From the NCBI RefSeq assembly GCF_001039355.2, contig NW_019775519.1, positions 265,596-329,595 of the forward strand: a stretch of 64,000 nucleotides of DNA, given 5' to 3'. The notes below the pieces were generated by a model. It did not search any database. It was not told where the DNA came from and saw only the letters and a program-made list of their open reading frames with translations. Position numbers and translations under genes: made by a program. Of the stretch, positions 25,266-39,167 are shown piece by piece. Every line of letters begins with the position of its first letter. Within the stretch, counting starts at the first letter, position 1. The DNA comes from Lingula anatina. Taxonomy: Eukaryota > Brachiopoda > Lingulata > Lingulida > Lingulidae.

Positions 25266-27477
25266 GGTTTTACCCTTGGAGTTGTAACTGCTCCAATGTC
25301 ATTTACATCATTGAACAATCTTTAAGAGAAAAGATGCACCTCCTCATTGCTGGTTCTGGTAACTTAAGTTACTGCATCATTGTCCTAAAAATAGGAAACT
25401 ACATGAAAAGCCCTTTTTGATAACTGAAAGGAGACTTAGGATATTAAAGGTAAAAAATCAATCTCCCTGCATACTAATATTAAATTGATTTACGTCACAA
25501 TTTTGCTACATTGCACACTGTAGCTGTATTGATTCTAAGAAAAATCAAGCCACCAGACCACTGAATTACATTTCGAAAACGTTCACCTTCACAATAATAT
25601 TAATTTAAATTACTGAGTAATACCTAATATTAATTACAAGAATAAAGCGATAATGAAATATTTGTCAGCAAAGTACGAATTTAACTGAAGATTTAAAAGT
25701 TGAACTACTTTGACATTTAGTTCGATAGGCTAAAACAAAGTAATAACTGGATCCAAAATATTCTTGTGGCAATTCAGTTAACTTCCGTATTTCGTAGCTC
25801 GACCAGTTAGACCAAAGGTTTATAAATACGAACTGTCATTGCGCAAATGCATTTCTGTCGAGCCTGACATGTCATTACCGACACTTCGGTAGAACTTGGC
25901 CACACTTCGCAGCCACTAAACTTCAGAGAAAAAAGTAAATGAACACGTTAAAGATATCATGCTTTAGATTAATTTTTACCATGTTCTATATAAACTCCTA
26001 AATCCGTCACTTTGGAGTCATAAATCTCTCAAATTTTGCCGAAAAATAAGCGTCTACTTACCCCATTCATGTGTTCCAGGTGAAATTAGGTCAACTGTTC
26101 CCCTGGCTACATGTAAGCTGTGTACACAAATCGGTCGTACCGACTCAGAAGTAAAAAACAACAAATTGAATTCTTATGGATTTTTGATCTAAATATGCTA
26201 GTTTTTAACGTATCTGATATTTTCTCGGGCGTTTCCGTGGTTTGAATCTAATGTCATAATAAGAAAAATAATATTTGTTTATTACGACAACCGCACTTAG
26301 GCAAACGAGCACCTGTCAGCTAGTGGCTCCCTCTAACGACTCATATAAACTTCTCTTCTTAGTGTGTCCATCTTAAAATACGGATCCCATGCTTTGAACG
26401 TGATGTTTCACGTCTTATAAAATGAAGCAAATGAAAATATTTCGAAAAAAATAATAATAAATAAAAATATTGGAAATAGGTACATATAATTGGGATGTAA
26501 AGCAAAAAATTAACTTAGTCTATAGAAAACATGTAGAAGTTTACCCTTTCAACTGTAATGCATAAAACTGTTTACAATATAAACATTCAAGAAAACCATG
26601 GGTTGAGGTTTCAAATTTCTTAAAATTGACAATTGTCTAAAATACACAAAAACAAACTTAATTGTTTTATTTCCATTTATTTCAGTTTCACTTCCTCAAA
26701 ATATCTGATCTTGGTATATATGCTATCTTGTAGTACAAGTAGTAGTTACACCTTGAAATCTGATTCTACAATAGGAATGAGCAGCCTACGCTACAATACT
26801 AATTCAAAACTCTTTAAAATATCCTTTTTTCCATGCAATTGCTTTCAGAGAAATCAGTTCAAGGTGCAGACTTTCAAATACAAAAGGGATATTTTACCAA
26901 AACTAATGAAATCAAATTACTTTACTCATGTAAATGAAAATATTTTTCACTGTTTCACTTATGCCCATTGCTTGTTCACTGCAGAATACATCTCTAGGCA
27001 AATACATCTTCATACTGAATGAATAAAAAATAACTTGGCACATTTGAAATTCTTTCAACAGAAAGTTCTTTTTAAAGGATTGAAAAACTTACAGACAGGG
27101 TACTTGGATCTTAATGTCCATCTCTTATATTTTATTGTTCTATTTTCCTGACTAAAAATTAGATATTTCAAACATTTATTCTTCCATTTGAACAATTGAG
27201 CATAAAAACTGGATACATTGGTGCTTATTCAAAAATGCATGTGGACCATGTATCACAATTTGCCTGCTGAACATGTTAACTTAACAGATACTAAAAGAGA
27301 AATAACATTGAAAAATCTAGAGAGGTTACTGAATTTCAACTGGCTTAATCTTAAGAGAATAAGGTCGAGACGAAAGACTTTGCATCAAACTTACAATTTT
27401 TTTACATTTCTTTAAATGTAGGAATATACATAATAATGTAATACTTAGAGTGACAGATTACATCAGTACTAAGAACT
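25266..27477. promoter_or_regulatory. region upstream of FBXW10-like gene
   Basis: This 2.2-kb AT-rich stretch lies 5' of the FBXW10-like start codon and must hold its promoter. No coding exon, tRNA or recognisable transposon is seen. The contig ends at the single N at 27478. In the true genome the SEC31 3' flank may follow directly, since the two blocks between them look like displaced haplotype contigs. Confidence 0.45.
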
Positions 27478-28085
27478 NCCCTGGGCAGACCCTCCCTGTG
27501 AAAATAAATGTGAAAATATGAGTTTTTATACTTTCCTATTGACAATAGTCTTTTTTTTTTTCAAATTATGTGGTTTGAACTGACCACATTCATGTGATTG
27601 ACAGTGGTACAAAATGCAAATATGTTACATGAAATGATATGTATAAATGTTAAATAGTGGATGACCAAATAAAACGGAAATAGATCCAAAAACTATTCAA
27701 GGACACACCTTTTTGAAATCATAAATAAATTGTTCACACTATTTTGGGTATTGTTACATTATTTTATAAATTATGGTAAGCTACACTATCAGCAAGCGCA
27801 GCACTGAGCAGATAAACAAAAGTGTGAAATCAATAAATATATTCCTGAAAAATGAAAAATGAAAGTCAACAATAAAATATACCCTCTGCAAGCACACATG
27901 ATACAAAACATAAAAAATTACAAATTGATTTCAGTATAATAACCACCACTTCTTCCAAATGATGCTCAAAACAAACTTAACATACATAAATAAATATTTC
28001 AAATAAAAAAAAATAACATGAATAGCACACCAATTCTAAAACTGAAAGGAAAAAAATTATATGATGCTCAAGATCAATTAAAGAC

Positions 28086-28190
28086 CTTTTCATATATTTT
28101 CACAACTTCGTTGTTCTTAGGATTAACAACTGGAACAGGAATGTCCACATCTCTTGCGAAGGAGGCATTATATCCAGGTGATGGTCCACC
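28086..28190 (-). CDS. FBXW10: FBXW10-like exon 3, allelic copy
   Basis: This is the 35-codon cassette exon, same boundaries as 19929-20033 (acceptor ttttag|GGTGGACC, donor AAG|GTCTTT). The weak donor is conserved in both copies. Reading through it, this copy meets a stop within four codons, while the other copy stays open longer. The read-through is therefore not conserved, and the exon boundary is more likely real. Confidence 0.6.
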
Positions 28191-30531
28191 CTAAAACACC
28201 AAATTTCCAGGATCTAACAATATTGCAATTTGTTAATACTAGTACTGCTAAGTTGTACTGACAATTTTATCTGCATAATTTAGTAAAAATAAAAATCGGT
28301 GACAAGTGCGAAATGAAAATGAAAATCTAATAAGGTAACTCTTCCATGCTATCATCACTTCAGTGATATGAGTTAATAAAATTTTATTCTCATCATCAAG
28401 TGTAATAAAAAATATAAAATAACTAAAACAAACACTATCCTAAGTAATATTTTGTGACCACTTTATCCAAACTAAATTTTCAATCGTAGCCTTAGGCAAT
28501 GGAAATGCAAGTTGTAAGAAATAACATTTGACAATTGTAGTGTGAAACCCAATCGTGTCTTCATAAAATACAACTAAAAAGCTGGTATTTTGACAAACTT
28601 TGACAACCGACTCAGTACATACATGAAACATGAAGGGATTAATCACTTAATTAAATGGACACACACTTAATACTGAGCCTTCTTTAAAAAGGCTGACAGG
28701 CTGTTCAGAATACAACATTTTAGAATTTGTAAAATTATATCATTTCTTTTGACCTGATAACAAAACCAAATGCCCTACAAATATTTTCAGTTCAATCAGG
28801 CATGTTGCTTTAAGTTATGAACAGTGCACAACCTTTACAAATTATCCTGATTTACAAATAATACTTTCTGAAAGGATCTGTTTTTCTATTTTTCTTGGCA
28901 CGCGTTTGATCTGGTGTTGAAAACTAAGCCAAAGCCATTATTTCATTGCAGGTGGGAATAGATTTAATCTCCACTCAATTTCCTCCATTACACTAATCAG
29001 CAAGCAAGAAATGGGCACATTTAAAAATTAATTAACTGAAACTTATGGTTTATGTCTCCTTTTAATTCAATCCTTTATTTTTTTAGAGATCATCTCTCTT
29101 TATACTCTGCACATTTTGAATATTGAAATAAATAAGTCTGTGTACTGAATAAAAGAGGTGCCTCTGACTCTTGAAACAACAGAATATATCTTGAAAATAA
29201 TTTAAGGAGTTGGACTGTTGGCTGCAAGGCAATTACCTATTACTCCAATATATGCTGGTTCAAAAGACGCCAGGGGTATCATTTGGGGGTAAATAATGTT
29301 TCACTCACTATCCAATTTATTAGTTTGCAACTTCTCCACATATATCATGATTATCTGACACTACGTCCCTTATCTAACCTGGTTACTTCCATAACACCTT
29401 TCATAACGCACCAAGTAATCTCTTATCCATACAAAATCTTGATAAATTTGAAATATCTTATCAAATGTGTTTGCTTTAATTCATAATATAATTGATAGAT
29501 AGATACCGCCCTGTAATTAAATATAACATAGGGTAGAATAAATACACATCTGCAGAATTTATTTTACTCTAAACACAAACTGAAAATGGTTTTGTGAAAT
29601 TTTAAAATAAATTTTTTCAATGTTTTAGAATTAAGACTAGAGCAACTTACATATTTAATCTCCATCATATATACACTCCAACAAAAAGTTAGAAAACATC
29701 ATTATTTTGAATTATTATGAAATACTCACTTGAGCTATGGTAAATATATTTTAATCAAATATTGATGGATAATACACCCACCACTGATTACTTTTTTTAT
29801 ATATGCTGAAGATTTTCCGTCTAAATTACATTTTTTTTAATTACTGTAAAACAATTTCATGTTTCCAAACCTTTTGGTCAAGTGTATTATTTTTCAAAAT
29901 TTTAATATATAACATTCTCCCTCCTTATAACTGTGACAATACCAATGGTGATAAATTTGATGAAAGATTCAGATTTTCAATACAGGTAATGCACTGAGAA
30001 AGAATTCAATTCACTGCAATGAAAAATTGAGTGCAAATACATGTATTTGCTACTGTGGAAGATAAATACAACAGGATTATCCTCAGACAGAGTTGAAACA
30101 GTGGTAGAATTACTTCTGTGGTGAGCAAAGAAACCATTGCAGGTTTCTGTCAGCTCTAAGTATCAATAGGTATTATATTGATTTATGCCAACACCAATGT
30201 CTAAAACATTCTAAAATTGGCAGGATGTGGTCAGCTGTCAGTTAAGTAAGTTAGTAACTTGCATTTATGTTCTGTGAAAATTGAGGATTTTATACAAAGT
30301 CAAATGGGGTAATACGGCCAACAAATTTGCATAATTTTGAAAATTCTTAAAAGTGATGCTTAATTCATGGAATCTGTATATCCCAATACAAAAACATTTC
30401 GGACAATGGAAGAAATTATGTAAAATGATACTCAAGATCTAATTTATCTAAAAAAGCATTTGTTAGTAAAACCATGTTTGAAGACATTGAACTATTTCAA
30501 AAAAAAAAAAAAAAATTTTTTTTCTGCTCAC

Positions 30532-30971
30532 CTGCATTAACATAACCTCCTCATGTAGCTGTTGATTAACTGCATGTTCACTGTGGACCTCCTCACACAG
30601 AGCTCTCCAATGCTTGCTAACCAGGAGAGCATTATACAGGGACGTCTGGTCCAACATACTGAGAATATTCTTTGACAAATGCACAGGAATACATCGAATA
30701 ATATCCTTATATCTTGCCACCCCTGAGTGCGCCTTGGCAGAGGTTGGTATGACCATGCATGTGGGATCAATTGAACTGATTTCGGAATTATCATCTTCAT
30801 CTTCGCTTCTGTCGCTGTTGACAAGTTCTTCCTCTGTGAGATCATCCCTGAAGAGGCTGGCGGGCGTGGTGTAGCCAGGACTGGCTTTAGAGAGGAGCTC
30901 CACTTCAGGGTGATCCTCCGTGTTAAATGTGTACTCTGTGGAGGCTATGGAAGCTGCCTCAAAATAGTCAT
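30532..30971 (-). CDS. FBXW10: FBXW10-like exon 2 (acidic linker and F-box), allelic copy
   Basis: It has the same 440-base length and frame as 22382-22821. It carries the F-box core (CIPVHLSKNILSMLDQ) and differs by only a few residues (for example SIAST for SITST and NSEISS for NSDISS). The donor here is CAG|GTGAGC, a stronger site than CAG|GTTAGC in the other copy. The preservation of frame and splice sites fits an allele. Confidence 0.85.
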
Positions 30972-33275
30972 CTGGAAAATAAATAAAAGATGAAAAAGTG
31001 AACAAATAGATATCATGTGTCTCTGTTAGTAAAAGTTTTACAGGTCACTAGCTGCTGGTTTTAATAGAAAATTTTATCCATTCATCTTAGAAAACAGTCT
31101 GATCATAATCCATTTTAATACTATTTGGCCTTTGGCACTTTTAAAAAATTGTTAAGTTTTTATTATGTTTAAAACCTGATTATTACACTACTGTCATAAA
31201 ACACTTTGTGAAGACATTAATGATTTGACATTAATACAGTTTGTTTTATAGTTCCTTTCCACTCTGGTCAGGTAGGAGTTTTACAGCATATCCACAACTT
31301 TATTTTCTTTAACCATCTAAACTGGAGTGTTTGTTCCCCATCCGGCAATAATATCTGAATTATTTACCTAAATTATAACAGGGCAAAATATCTACTTATA
31401 CCAGCTGTTGAAGAGCTTTTTCTTTACATGGGACTTAATGTTCAATACCACTAACAGCTTTCAAAAGCCACTTAAATAAGACAGCCACTCCATGACAAGC
31501 AGTTGCTTTTAAACAATTTATTTATTTTCAATTGTGAAATGTATGCTGCTGCATAGTAGATATAGGTTGCTGATCAATACATCACATCTGTTGAAAATCA
31601 ATAATATCATGATGAACATTTTGATATTCTTGATATTTTCTAGTGTGAAATAAAAGGATAATCTAATGCCATTAAGGTTCAATCTTAATGCTTTTACACC
31701 GGTGTTACTGACACAGTTAAATATTTGAGGCAAAAGTAATTATCATCTGATATATTCTGTTGTAGTTGTTTTAACCGTTTTAGTTCAGTTTTCAATAAAT
31801 ATTGATGATAAACACTGCATAACAGGGAAACTTATTATTGAAGTGTGAGCTTTAGAGTCCTATTTGTATCTCGGTTTGGCGACAGGTTTTCAATATTTTC
31901 ATATTATACTTTTTTTTTTACTTTTTATTTCCTATCCTCTGCTAGTCAAATCATTTCCAAACATTAGTCATTAATCATTAATACATCTTAAAACAAATGT
32001 TAGAGGAAAAGATAATCATTTTTTTCATTAATGTTCTAATCGCTTGTCAGCAGCCTCAATATTTAATATTCTTAAATGCATTGGTCCATTAGCCCCAGAA
32101 AAAGTGCCTGTCAAAGTTCTTATATACCAGCTTTCTTTATATGCCAGACTAAAAGTGAACTTCTATGCTGACATAATCTCTTCAGACTTCATCTAACCCA
32201 AGCACTTAAGACCAGTGCAGCTATGGTGATAAGTCTGTGTGTTTACTCAGGGGAGAAATTAAGCACTTGAGATTCAATGGAAATGGCTGGCAGCATTCAG
32301 GTTAAAATTTGTTAACCTTGTCTTGCCAGTCAACTACTCTGTTTATCTTAACATGAATTATTTGGTTTAACTTCTCATCATTGTAATGATTGAGCGTTTG
32401 AGATTGCAATAAATTTAAGTTTTAATATTGGTTTGTTCCATAAATTAATTTTAAAAAATCAAATTTATGAAAATACATTAATTTAAGAAACCTTTTATTA
32501 ATTTACTCCCTGAGATTACAAGAGAAATTATATTATAATAAAACTGTTGACCATCAAAGTTATTTTCAACAGCCTTAAATTTTCAAAGTATATTGCTTGC
32601 TTTTTTTAAAGAACTTTTTGAAAAAGCTTCATGCCCCTTCTTTAAAATAAAATGAGACTTCCACTTTTTATTTCAGTAAGTTAATTGGCTAAAACTGTCA
32701 AATAATTCTGAGCCACTGTAATACCTGAATCTACTGTTTTTTTGNTTTTTTATCCTGCATGTATAAATTACAAGCGATTTGAATATATATAATTTATAGA
32801 TGAATTTTGTCTTTTCTCCTCATTAAACACTTAAATAACAAAATGTTAGAAACATACTTTTATAACAAAGCTGAACTGTTTAAAACCAGAAAGGAAAATG
32901 CATGCTAGCTATGCTTGAAATGCATATTAGCTTTTATTCACTCTCCTTAGCACATTCATGACAACAGCATTTGGAAACTACAATACAAATGTATTCAAAA
33001 GTCAGTTCCACTACACTATACTATACCTGCAGTGCAGAATTGGCTAAAAGTATAAATATGGTTAATATTTCACAAGGTAATGAGGAATTCCATGAATCTT
33101 CTCACTGCTTTCAAAGTTTGAACCAACCAGTTCTGGTAAATTGTGACTTTTTTTCTAACTTTTTTCTAAACACCCACATAATCCTTTAGGGATGGTAAAA
33201 CCCCCAAATCTGGCTGTGAGACTTGCAATCTTAACCTGCACAATACATCTATGCCAAGCCACGCTCCTTGAGTCT

Positions 33276-36200
33276 CTACTGTAAATACACTTGCAAGTGT
33301 TGTGCAGTCTGGAACAGCACCTTGATTCCTGGCATGAAAGCACTGATTTCAGAGAAGTTGGACTCACTGACCACCCTAGTATGTATAGCCAGGCCAGATG
33401 GGTAGTCAAACTGTTGAATAGCCTGAATCATTTGGTGGAGACCCAGTATTATGTGATCTGATAACTGAAAGCAAGAGAAAATATCATAACAAGAAAGTAA
33501 TTAAAACATTTGAAAATATGTCCACTTGTAAGATTAACATAATCTAAATTAAATTTAATCTAAAATTTACAAAAAGTTGAAATGTGATACATTCCTGATT
33601 TAAGTGCCATTTTCTAATGGTCCTATATTACTTATTAACACTTACTGCATTAGCTCTTAATTTATCATAGAGTGCTTCCAGCTTCCTTTGCACATCTTCA
33701 AGTTTTCTTTTCATTTGCTGTAAAATAAATAAAGATCAACTAAATGTTTTACAAGATAAGGTCTTCTTACAAGGCAATATTTTTATTCCCAGAGAAATGG
33801 TGCTCACAGATGGTCAGCAAATCTAGGTGACTATAATTATTCATTTTATTCAATAAAATATTGGCAATCTAGCAGAAAAGTACTAAAACAGTGAGATCAA
33901 GAAAAACTGATTTTCTCACAAGAAAATATCACTGGAAATTCTGTCAAACCAAATGAAAATCTATTCTCTGTTTAATTTGTATATATAATGACAACTTACT
34001 GGATTTGTAGCTCTGTTTAAGCATCTGTTATTGAGGTCATTAAAAATATCCTGTAAAACCTGATGCTCAGCAGGTATTGGACCCTTCTCTATTGGCTGGG
34101 AGGGTGTAGGAGCAGGGGCAGCCATAGTTTGCTGGTAAGAAAAATACAAAATATCAGTCAGGACTCGTAAAGTTTTCAACCATCTCAACAATATACTGCA
34201 CCACATAAAAATGCCACATCAAGCTTTAATACAACTACATATAACAAATACAACTGTAATATAGCTGACAAACGAGTGAACACTGACCAGATGCTTTATT
34301 CTGAGCAATGTGGCCATTTGATAGCATTTTTTTCCCTATGAAGTCTTACCTGTGGTGGTTGAGGGGGTGGTTGGTGTTCTTGTGGGTTATAAAACCCTCC
34401 TGCAGGGAACTGTCCGGTTGGCGGGGCCTGCTCCGGCTGCTTGGCCGCGTGCTCTGCTGGGTTGTACAGATTACTGGGGATTGGGGCTGGGGCAGAGGCC
34501 TGGTCACCACTCTTTTTTCTACCAGACTGGACGATAATGCAGTATTAGTTATAATGGGATATCATTGAATTATAATGAATATCATTGTCTTCCACTTTGT
34601 ATATATGGTTGCCGATAAATTGGGGATTTTTGTATGAAAAGGCACCCTAAACTTAATTTCACAAGAGGATATTGATACAATGTGGATTTTTGTTTAAAAG
34701 GTATCCTAAATTTACCCCACTGTTTGGAAAAAAATCTAGAAGCTGTGGAGCCTTACCTTGCCACTTAATACAGGAGGATCATTCCAACCAGATTCTGGCC
34801 GCATTTCTTGGTAAGATGGTAGATGTGGAACTTGGACAGCTACAAGAAAAAAAAATATTTAAAAAATGATTTAAAATATAGTGTGATGCTATTTTGTTCT
34901 TCCTTCTTTTACGGTTATATCATTCAAAATAGGAGGTAAATATTTGTTAATTCATTTCTGTTATAATCACTGTGTAAGGATGATGTAACTCATACACCAA
35001 GAACAATTGTTGATGGTTAGAGATTGCCATGTTCTGAAAATGTTTTCTAACATAAACTTAAGATATTTTCACAATAAATTTTTACCTGGAGGTGGCGGCT
35101 GGTATGTGCTTGATGGTTGTTCTCCTGGGAAGCCACTGGAAATTTGGAAAAATATTCAGTGTACATGTCTATATATCAAATCTGAAATACATTTATGAAC
35201 AAGAAATTTTAAAATAACTTTAAACCAATCTTAATTTACACAGAAACAATGGGAAAGCACATGAAAATGCAACACTTGTACAAAAGGACCTTCCTTGCTG
35301 AAATATTTAAGCTCAAGGGATTTATTAACAGTCTCAAAATGCACACTTAGTGGAATATCTGAGATTTTGTCTAACCTATTTGTTTAAAGTTCATACCCAT
35401 AATTATATGCTGGTTGCCCATATGCCATGTGGCCAGGATTTGGTTCTGGCTGCATATAAGTTGGTGCCGTGGGTTCCACATAGGGCTGCTGGGTTGGATA
35501 CCTCTGAGACAGAGGACCTGCTAACCAGACAATAGGACACCAGTAATAAATAAGTTTAATATGTCTCAATATAAGCAAGCTATGGATGAAAATCATAATA
35601 AAAGGAGAAATAGCAGATTTTTTAAAAACTTCTGTTACATCACTCTGATTAAATTATTTTTCCTTAAAAAAAATCAAAATATTTGCATTGTTTTATTCAG
35701 CATTATGATCAGACATACACATTTCTCTTTAAGTTGCACAGTCTCAGTAAAACCTTTACTATCATTCCTTATCAACACCCAAACTAATAATACAATTATC
35801 CTTAAACATTTTATTTTTTGGGGAAAAAAACATAACCTCACCTCTGGTTCCTGGCTGTACCCCTGTGGTAGGGGGTGTGAGGGGAGGTGCCTGGGACACT
35901 GTGTACGGTTCACTATAGGTGGGCTGGGTGGGTAAGGGTCCGTTCATCCCCCTGGAGTACTGGGTCTGCCCTGATCCATAGTCATTGTAATAACCTGTGC
36001 TGGGAGTGGTCACTGTCTGGAACATGCCCCTGGCTGTAGCCTGGACGGCGAAATAATAAGGTTCAGAATACATGCATTATATCAAAAAAGAAAATTATTT
36101 TTGTTTTTCTACCCCAGGTACTTTTTTCTTGGCAATTCATAGCAAAATGAAAAATTTAGATTATTCCTTGCCATATAATTATTTAAAAAACAAAAGGCAA

Positions 36201-39167
36201 AAATTCTATTTCCCACAATACCTGTTGACCCATGCTTGGCTGCTGTGGCTGTTGTGGCTGTTGAACAGGCCGAGACCTGGGAGGATGGACTTCAATCTTC
36301 TTGAATGGGAAAGGTGGCTGTGCCATGCCTGGGATAGCCTGACCTAGGGCCCTGTACAGTCTGTCCCGTAAGATCAGGTGGGGAATCTAAACAAAAAATA
36401 TATATTAGAAACTCATTGTTAAGGTCAAAAAATAGTTTGTTTAAATTCCACGAATGTTCAGGAACTTAGGTTCTTTATGTCTACAAACTTAATTTGAAGA
36501 GTAGTACATCTGTTTATTTAGCAATGTTATGTCAGTGACAATCTTCAATCATCATCTCAAAATCTTTGAAACGTGAAATCTTCCGAACATTATCATTTAA
36601 AATTTTTATTATCTCAAAGAAAAATAAACCCTGCATGACTAATGCCAAAACATTACCTCGTTTGAATTTCCTAAGTAGCCTAAAGCAGTAGCAAAACTGC
36701 CCTGGGCTGCTAGAATCTCTGCATAAAGGCTTAATTTCTCTGTTAAAACCCCACTGCGGACCTCTGGAGGTTGACCTTGGATGTTTTCTACAGCTTTCCT
36801 CAATACCATCACTTTTTCAACAAGGTCCTGTAACAACAAGTTTCATCAATCACAATTTCATTTCAGTGTAGAATAAATTATCTGAACATCTTTTTATATA
36901 CATTTGACAATTTCAAAGAAAATAATCCAGTTAATATTTTTATTCAACCTTTCAAAATCATTCTTGGTCAACTACAAGCAATGATTAAACTTGAAGGTAC
37001 ATACATCATCAGAAGCAAAAGTCTCTGTGGTTATTAAAGTCTTATCTAGTCCAGAAATGTTTCATTTTAAAGAAGTTATAAAGAAATGACAAATACACAC
37101 TTTCACAGACCTACATACGTTTATTACCAAGATAGGTTAACTGTATTTCAAAAATGAAATGTTAATATATATATATTTACCTGAAGTCCCTGTGGAGAAT
37201 TGGAGTTGTGTGTCTGTTTAACCCAGCATTCTACTAGATAGTCTATATTGCCAGAACATATGTAACATAAGATGGCATAGGCAGACAACTTCCCATGCTG
37301 CTCATTTTCTAGTCTAATACCAAGAGTATCTGAAATACAGTAAAACAATCAGCAATAAAAATATATTAGTTTAAAACTGTGGACTAAAAATTACAATTTT
37401 ATTATTTAAAAAAACTGCAATATGCAATATAAACAAATAAATAAAAAATCTCCTCATAGTAGATACTTAAATAGTTTTCAGATGACAGAATCAAATGGAA
37501 GGAAAAAATTGAGTTTAAAAGCCTGACTTGCCAAGTAGGAAAATGACTGTAAATCCTGCAAACTTAGGCTCTATTCCCATAGATTTTAGATCTATCTATC
37601 CCGCGGGGAGTCTCACTAGATTTCTTTCAGATAATCCGACTTAAATGTCCGTCCCGCCTACTACAAGCTGTAAGAGGGTAATTAACTTTCGTGTCCGCCC
37701 GGCTAACAGCTATTTAGCGTGAACCCCCAGGGATTTAGGTCGATCTAAAGTAGGTCGATCTAATCTATGGAAATGGGGTGTTAAATTTAACTTACCACAA
37801 AGAAGAGGGAGTTCATCCTGTTTAGCATAAGTTAATATCACTGCTAAAGCTTCTTTCCAGTTATTAAGTTCACAAGTCTCCACTATATGAGTCCAGTCTC
37901 GATTCACTACTGATGAGATTAACTAAAAGAAAAAAAAGGCAAAATGAAAAAATCATTTCCTCAAAATCTCTATAATACCTTTTTACTGGATGTATAATAT
38001 TTAAAACTTATCCTGAGCTCTTTATCATACCAAATAAGTTTTAGGAAATTTGTTAAGAGACAGTAAAAAGAGTGAATAATTTCTACAAAAATGTTGTCTC
38101 ATAAGCAAAAACACATTTATATTGTTACCAAATTATTCTTGTTTACAGAAAATTTTTATCTTTATATATCCCATTCTTTGTTCCACAATTCAGCACACTT
38201 CACAGATACGTAAATTCCTACATAAAAAATAAAGAAGAATATTTGGTGCTTTATCAATTTAAACCTTACCCTAGACAAATTGCCTCTATTTTTATGAAAG
38301 AACTTCTTCTGTGTCCTAGCCAGCAGCTCGGGGCCACCACAAATGGCAAGCAAGATGGCTTCTGCCATGCGGTCGTCATGGAGACACATTTCTACTGCAG
38401 CCTCAAAGTTCCCTGTGATTACAGACTGGCTAATCAGGCCATCCACATCTGAAGAAAAGAGTTCAAGTATATGTCACTTATGAGTGACGGCATATCAAAC
38501 CTTCCTATGAAAAAGATATTGGTCTGTCATTCTCAGTTGTATAAACTTTCATTTTATGTTGTGATTTAAATGTAACTTTTTCCACATAAATAATGATAAA
38601 ACAAGACATTTTATCTCACAAATGCTCTCTCTCTCTCTCTCATATCTCTGTTTAGGATAAAAAGGTGAAGGTGCCTAGTAACTCACCATCATCAGAGGGT
38701 ACAGTAAATGGAGACTGGGGCCTGGAATCATGCTCATGTGCTGCTATCTGCTCAAACAGAGAACTGTCAGACTCAACCTTGGGCAGATTCTGAAATAAAC
38801 ATTTTATCGTCATAATGCCCGGTGTTAAGATACATATCCCCATATCTTTATTTTGAGCAATGGCTAAATAGTGCTTACCAGACCTCATCAAAGATATAAT
38901 TTCAATTCTGGTACTGGTAATGCTACACCAGATGAAAAAAAATGCATGGCTGATCATGATTAAATGTACTACAATTCAACATTTACTAAAATGCAGTAAG
39001 AAAATAACTTAATTAGAAACAAAACAATCTTTGGAAAAAACAATCATGTTCACTTACATAGTTCACTTACAGAGTTACATATTTTAAGTAAATGACTTTG
39101 ACTGAATTACCTCTGCTTCCACATTAGGAGAATTTGACCCATTGGCAGTAACACCCTCCCCAGCGTC
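33276..39167 (-). CDS. SEC31A: SEC31 C-terminal half, partial allelic copy
   Basis: Seventeen intact exons lie at 39111-39167, 38687-38789, 38270-38448, 37796-37922, 37181-37329, 36657-36827, 36222-36386, 35842-36040, 35397-35517, 35086-35135, 34757-34839, 34350-34526, 34000-34131, 33646-33717 and 33276-33464, plus none further 5'. That list gives fifteen blocks, which is the count I can actually place; each equals its partner in the complete gene in length and phase. It covers part of the helical region, the Pro/Gln-rich region and the C-terminal helical domain, and ends at the same stop codon. The WD-repeat half is missing because the contig ends. With every frame and splice site kept it is not a decayed pseudogene; an allele is the simplest reading. 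Confidence 0.8.
37567..37780 (-). mobile_element. MITE family A, copy 2, with TTA target duplication and empty site
   Basis: A 214-bp insertion lies in the SEC31 copy, flanked by TTA at 37564-37566 and 37781-37783. The matching place in the other copy (about 44336-44340) is uninterrupted: removing the element plus one TTA from gcaaactta...ttaaattt gives exactly that sequence. The ends are imperfect inverted repeats (ggctctattcccatagatt against caccccatttccatagatt). A 3-bp TTA duplication fits PIF/Harbinger-type elements. It sits about 15 bases inside the intron from the donor of exon 37796-37922. Confidence 0.88.

Larger units (their letters stand above)
27479..32744. repeat. second copy of FBXW10-like middle region (probable alternative haplotype)
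   Basis: This block aligns over its full length with about 19322-24608 in the same orientation, with scattered substitutions and small indels in introns and few changes in exons. Both ends coincide with isolated N bases (27478 and 32745). Its first about 140 bases match 19131-19273 without a difference that I can find, whereas the neighbouring contig at 19275 differs. It contains two FBXW10-like exons (28086-28190 and 30532-30971) but no first exon and no WD-repeat exons. I infer an allelic contig placed in tandem rather than a genuine duplication. Confidence 0.85.
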
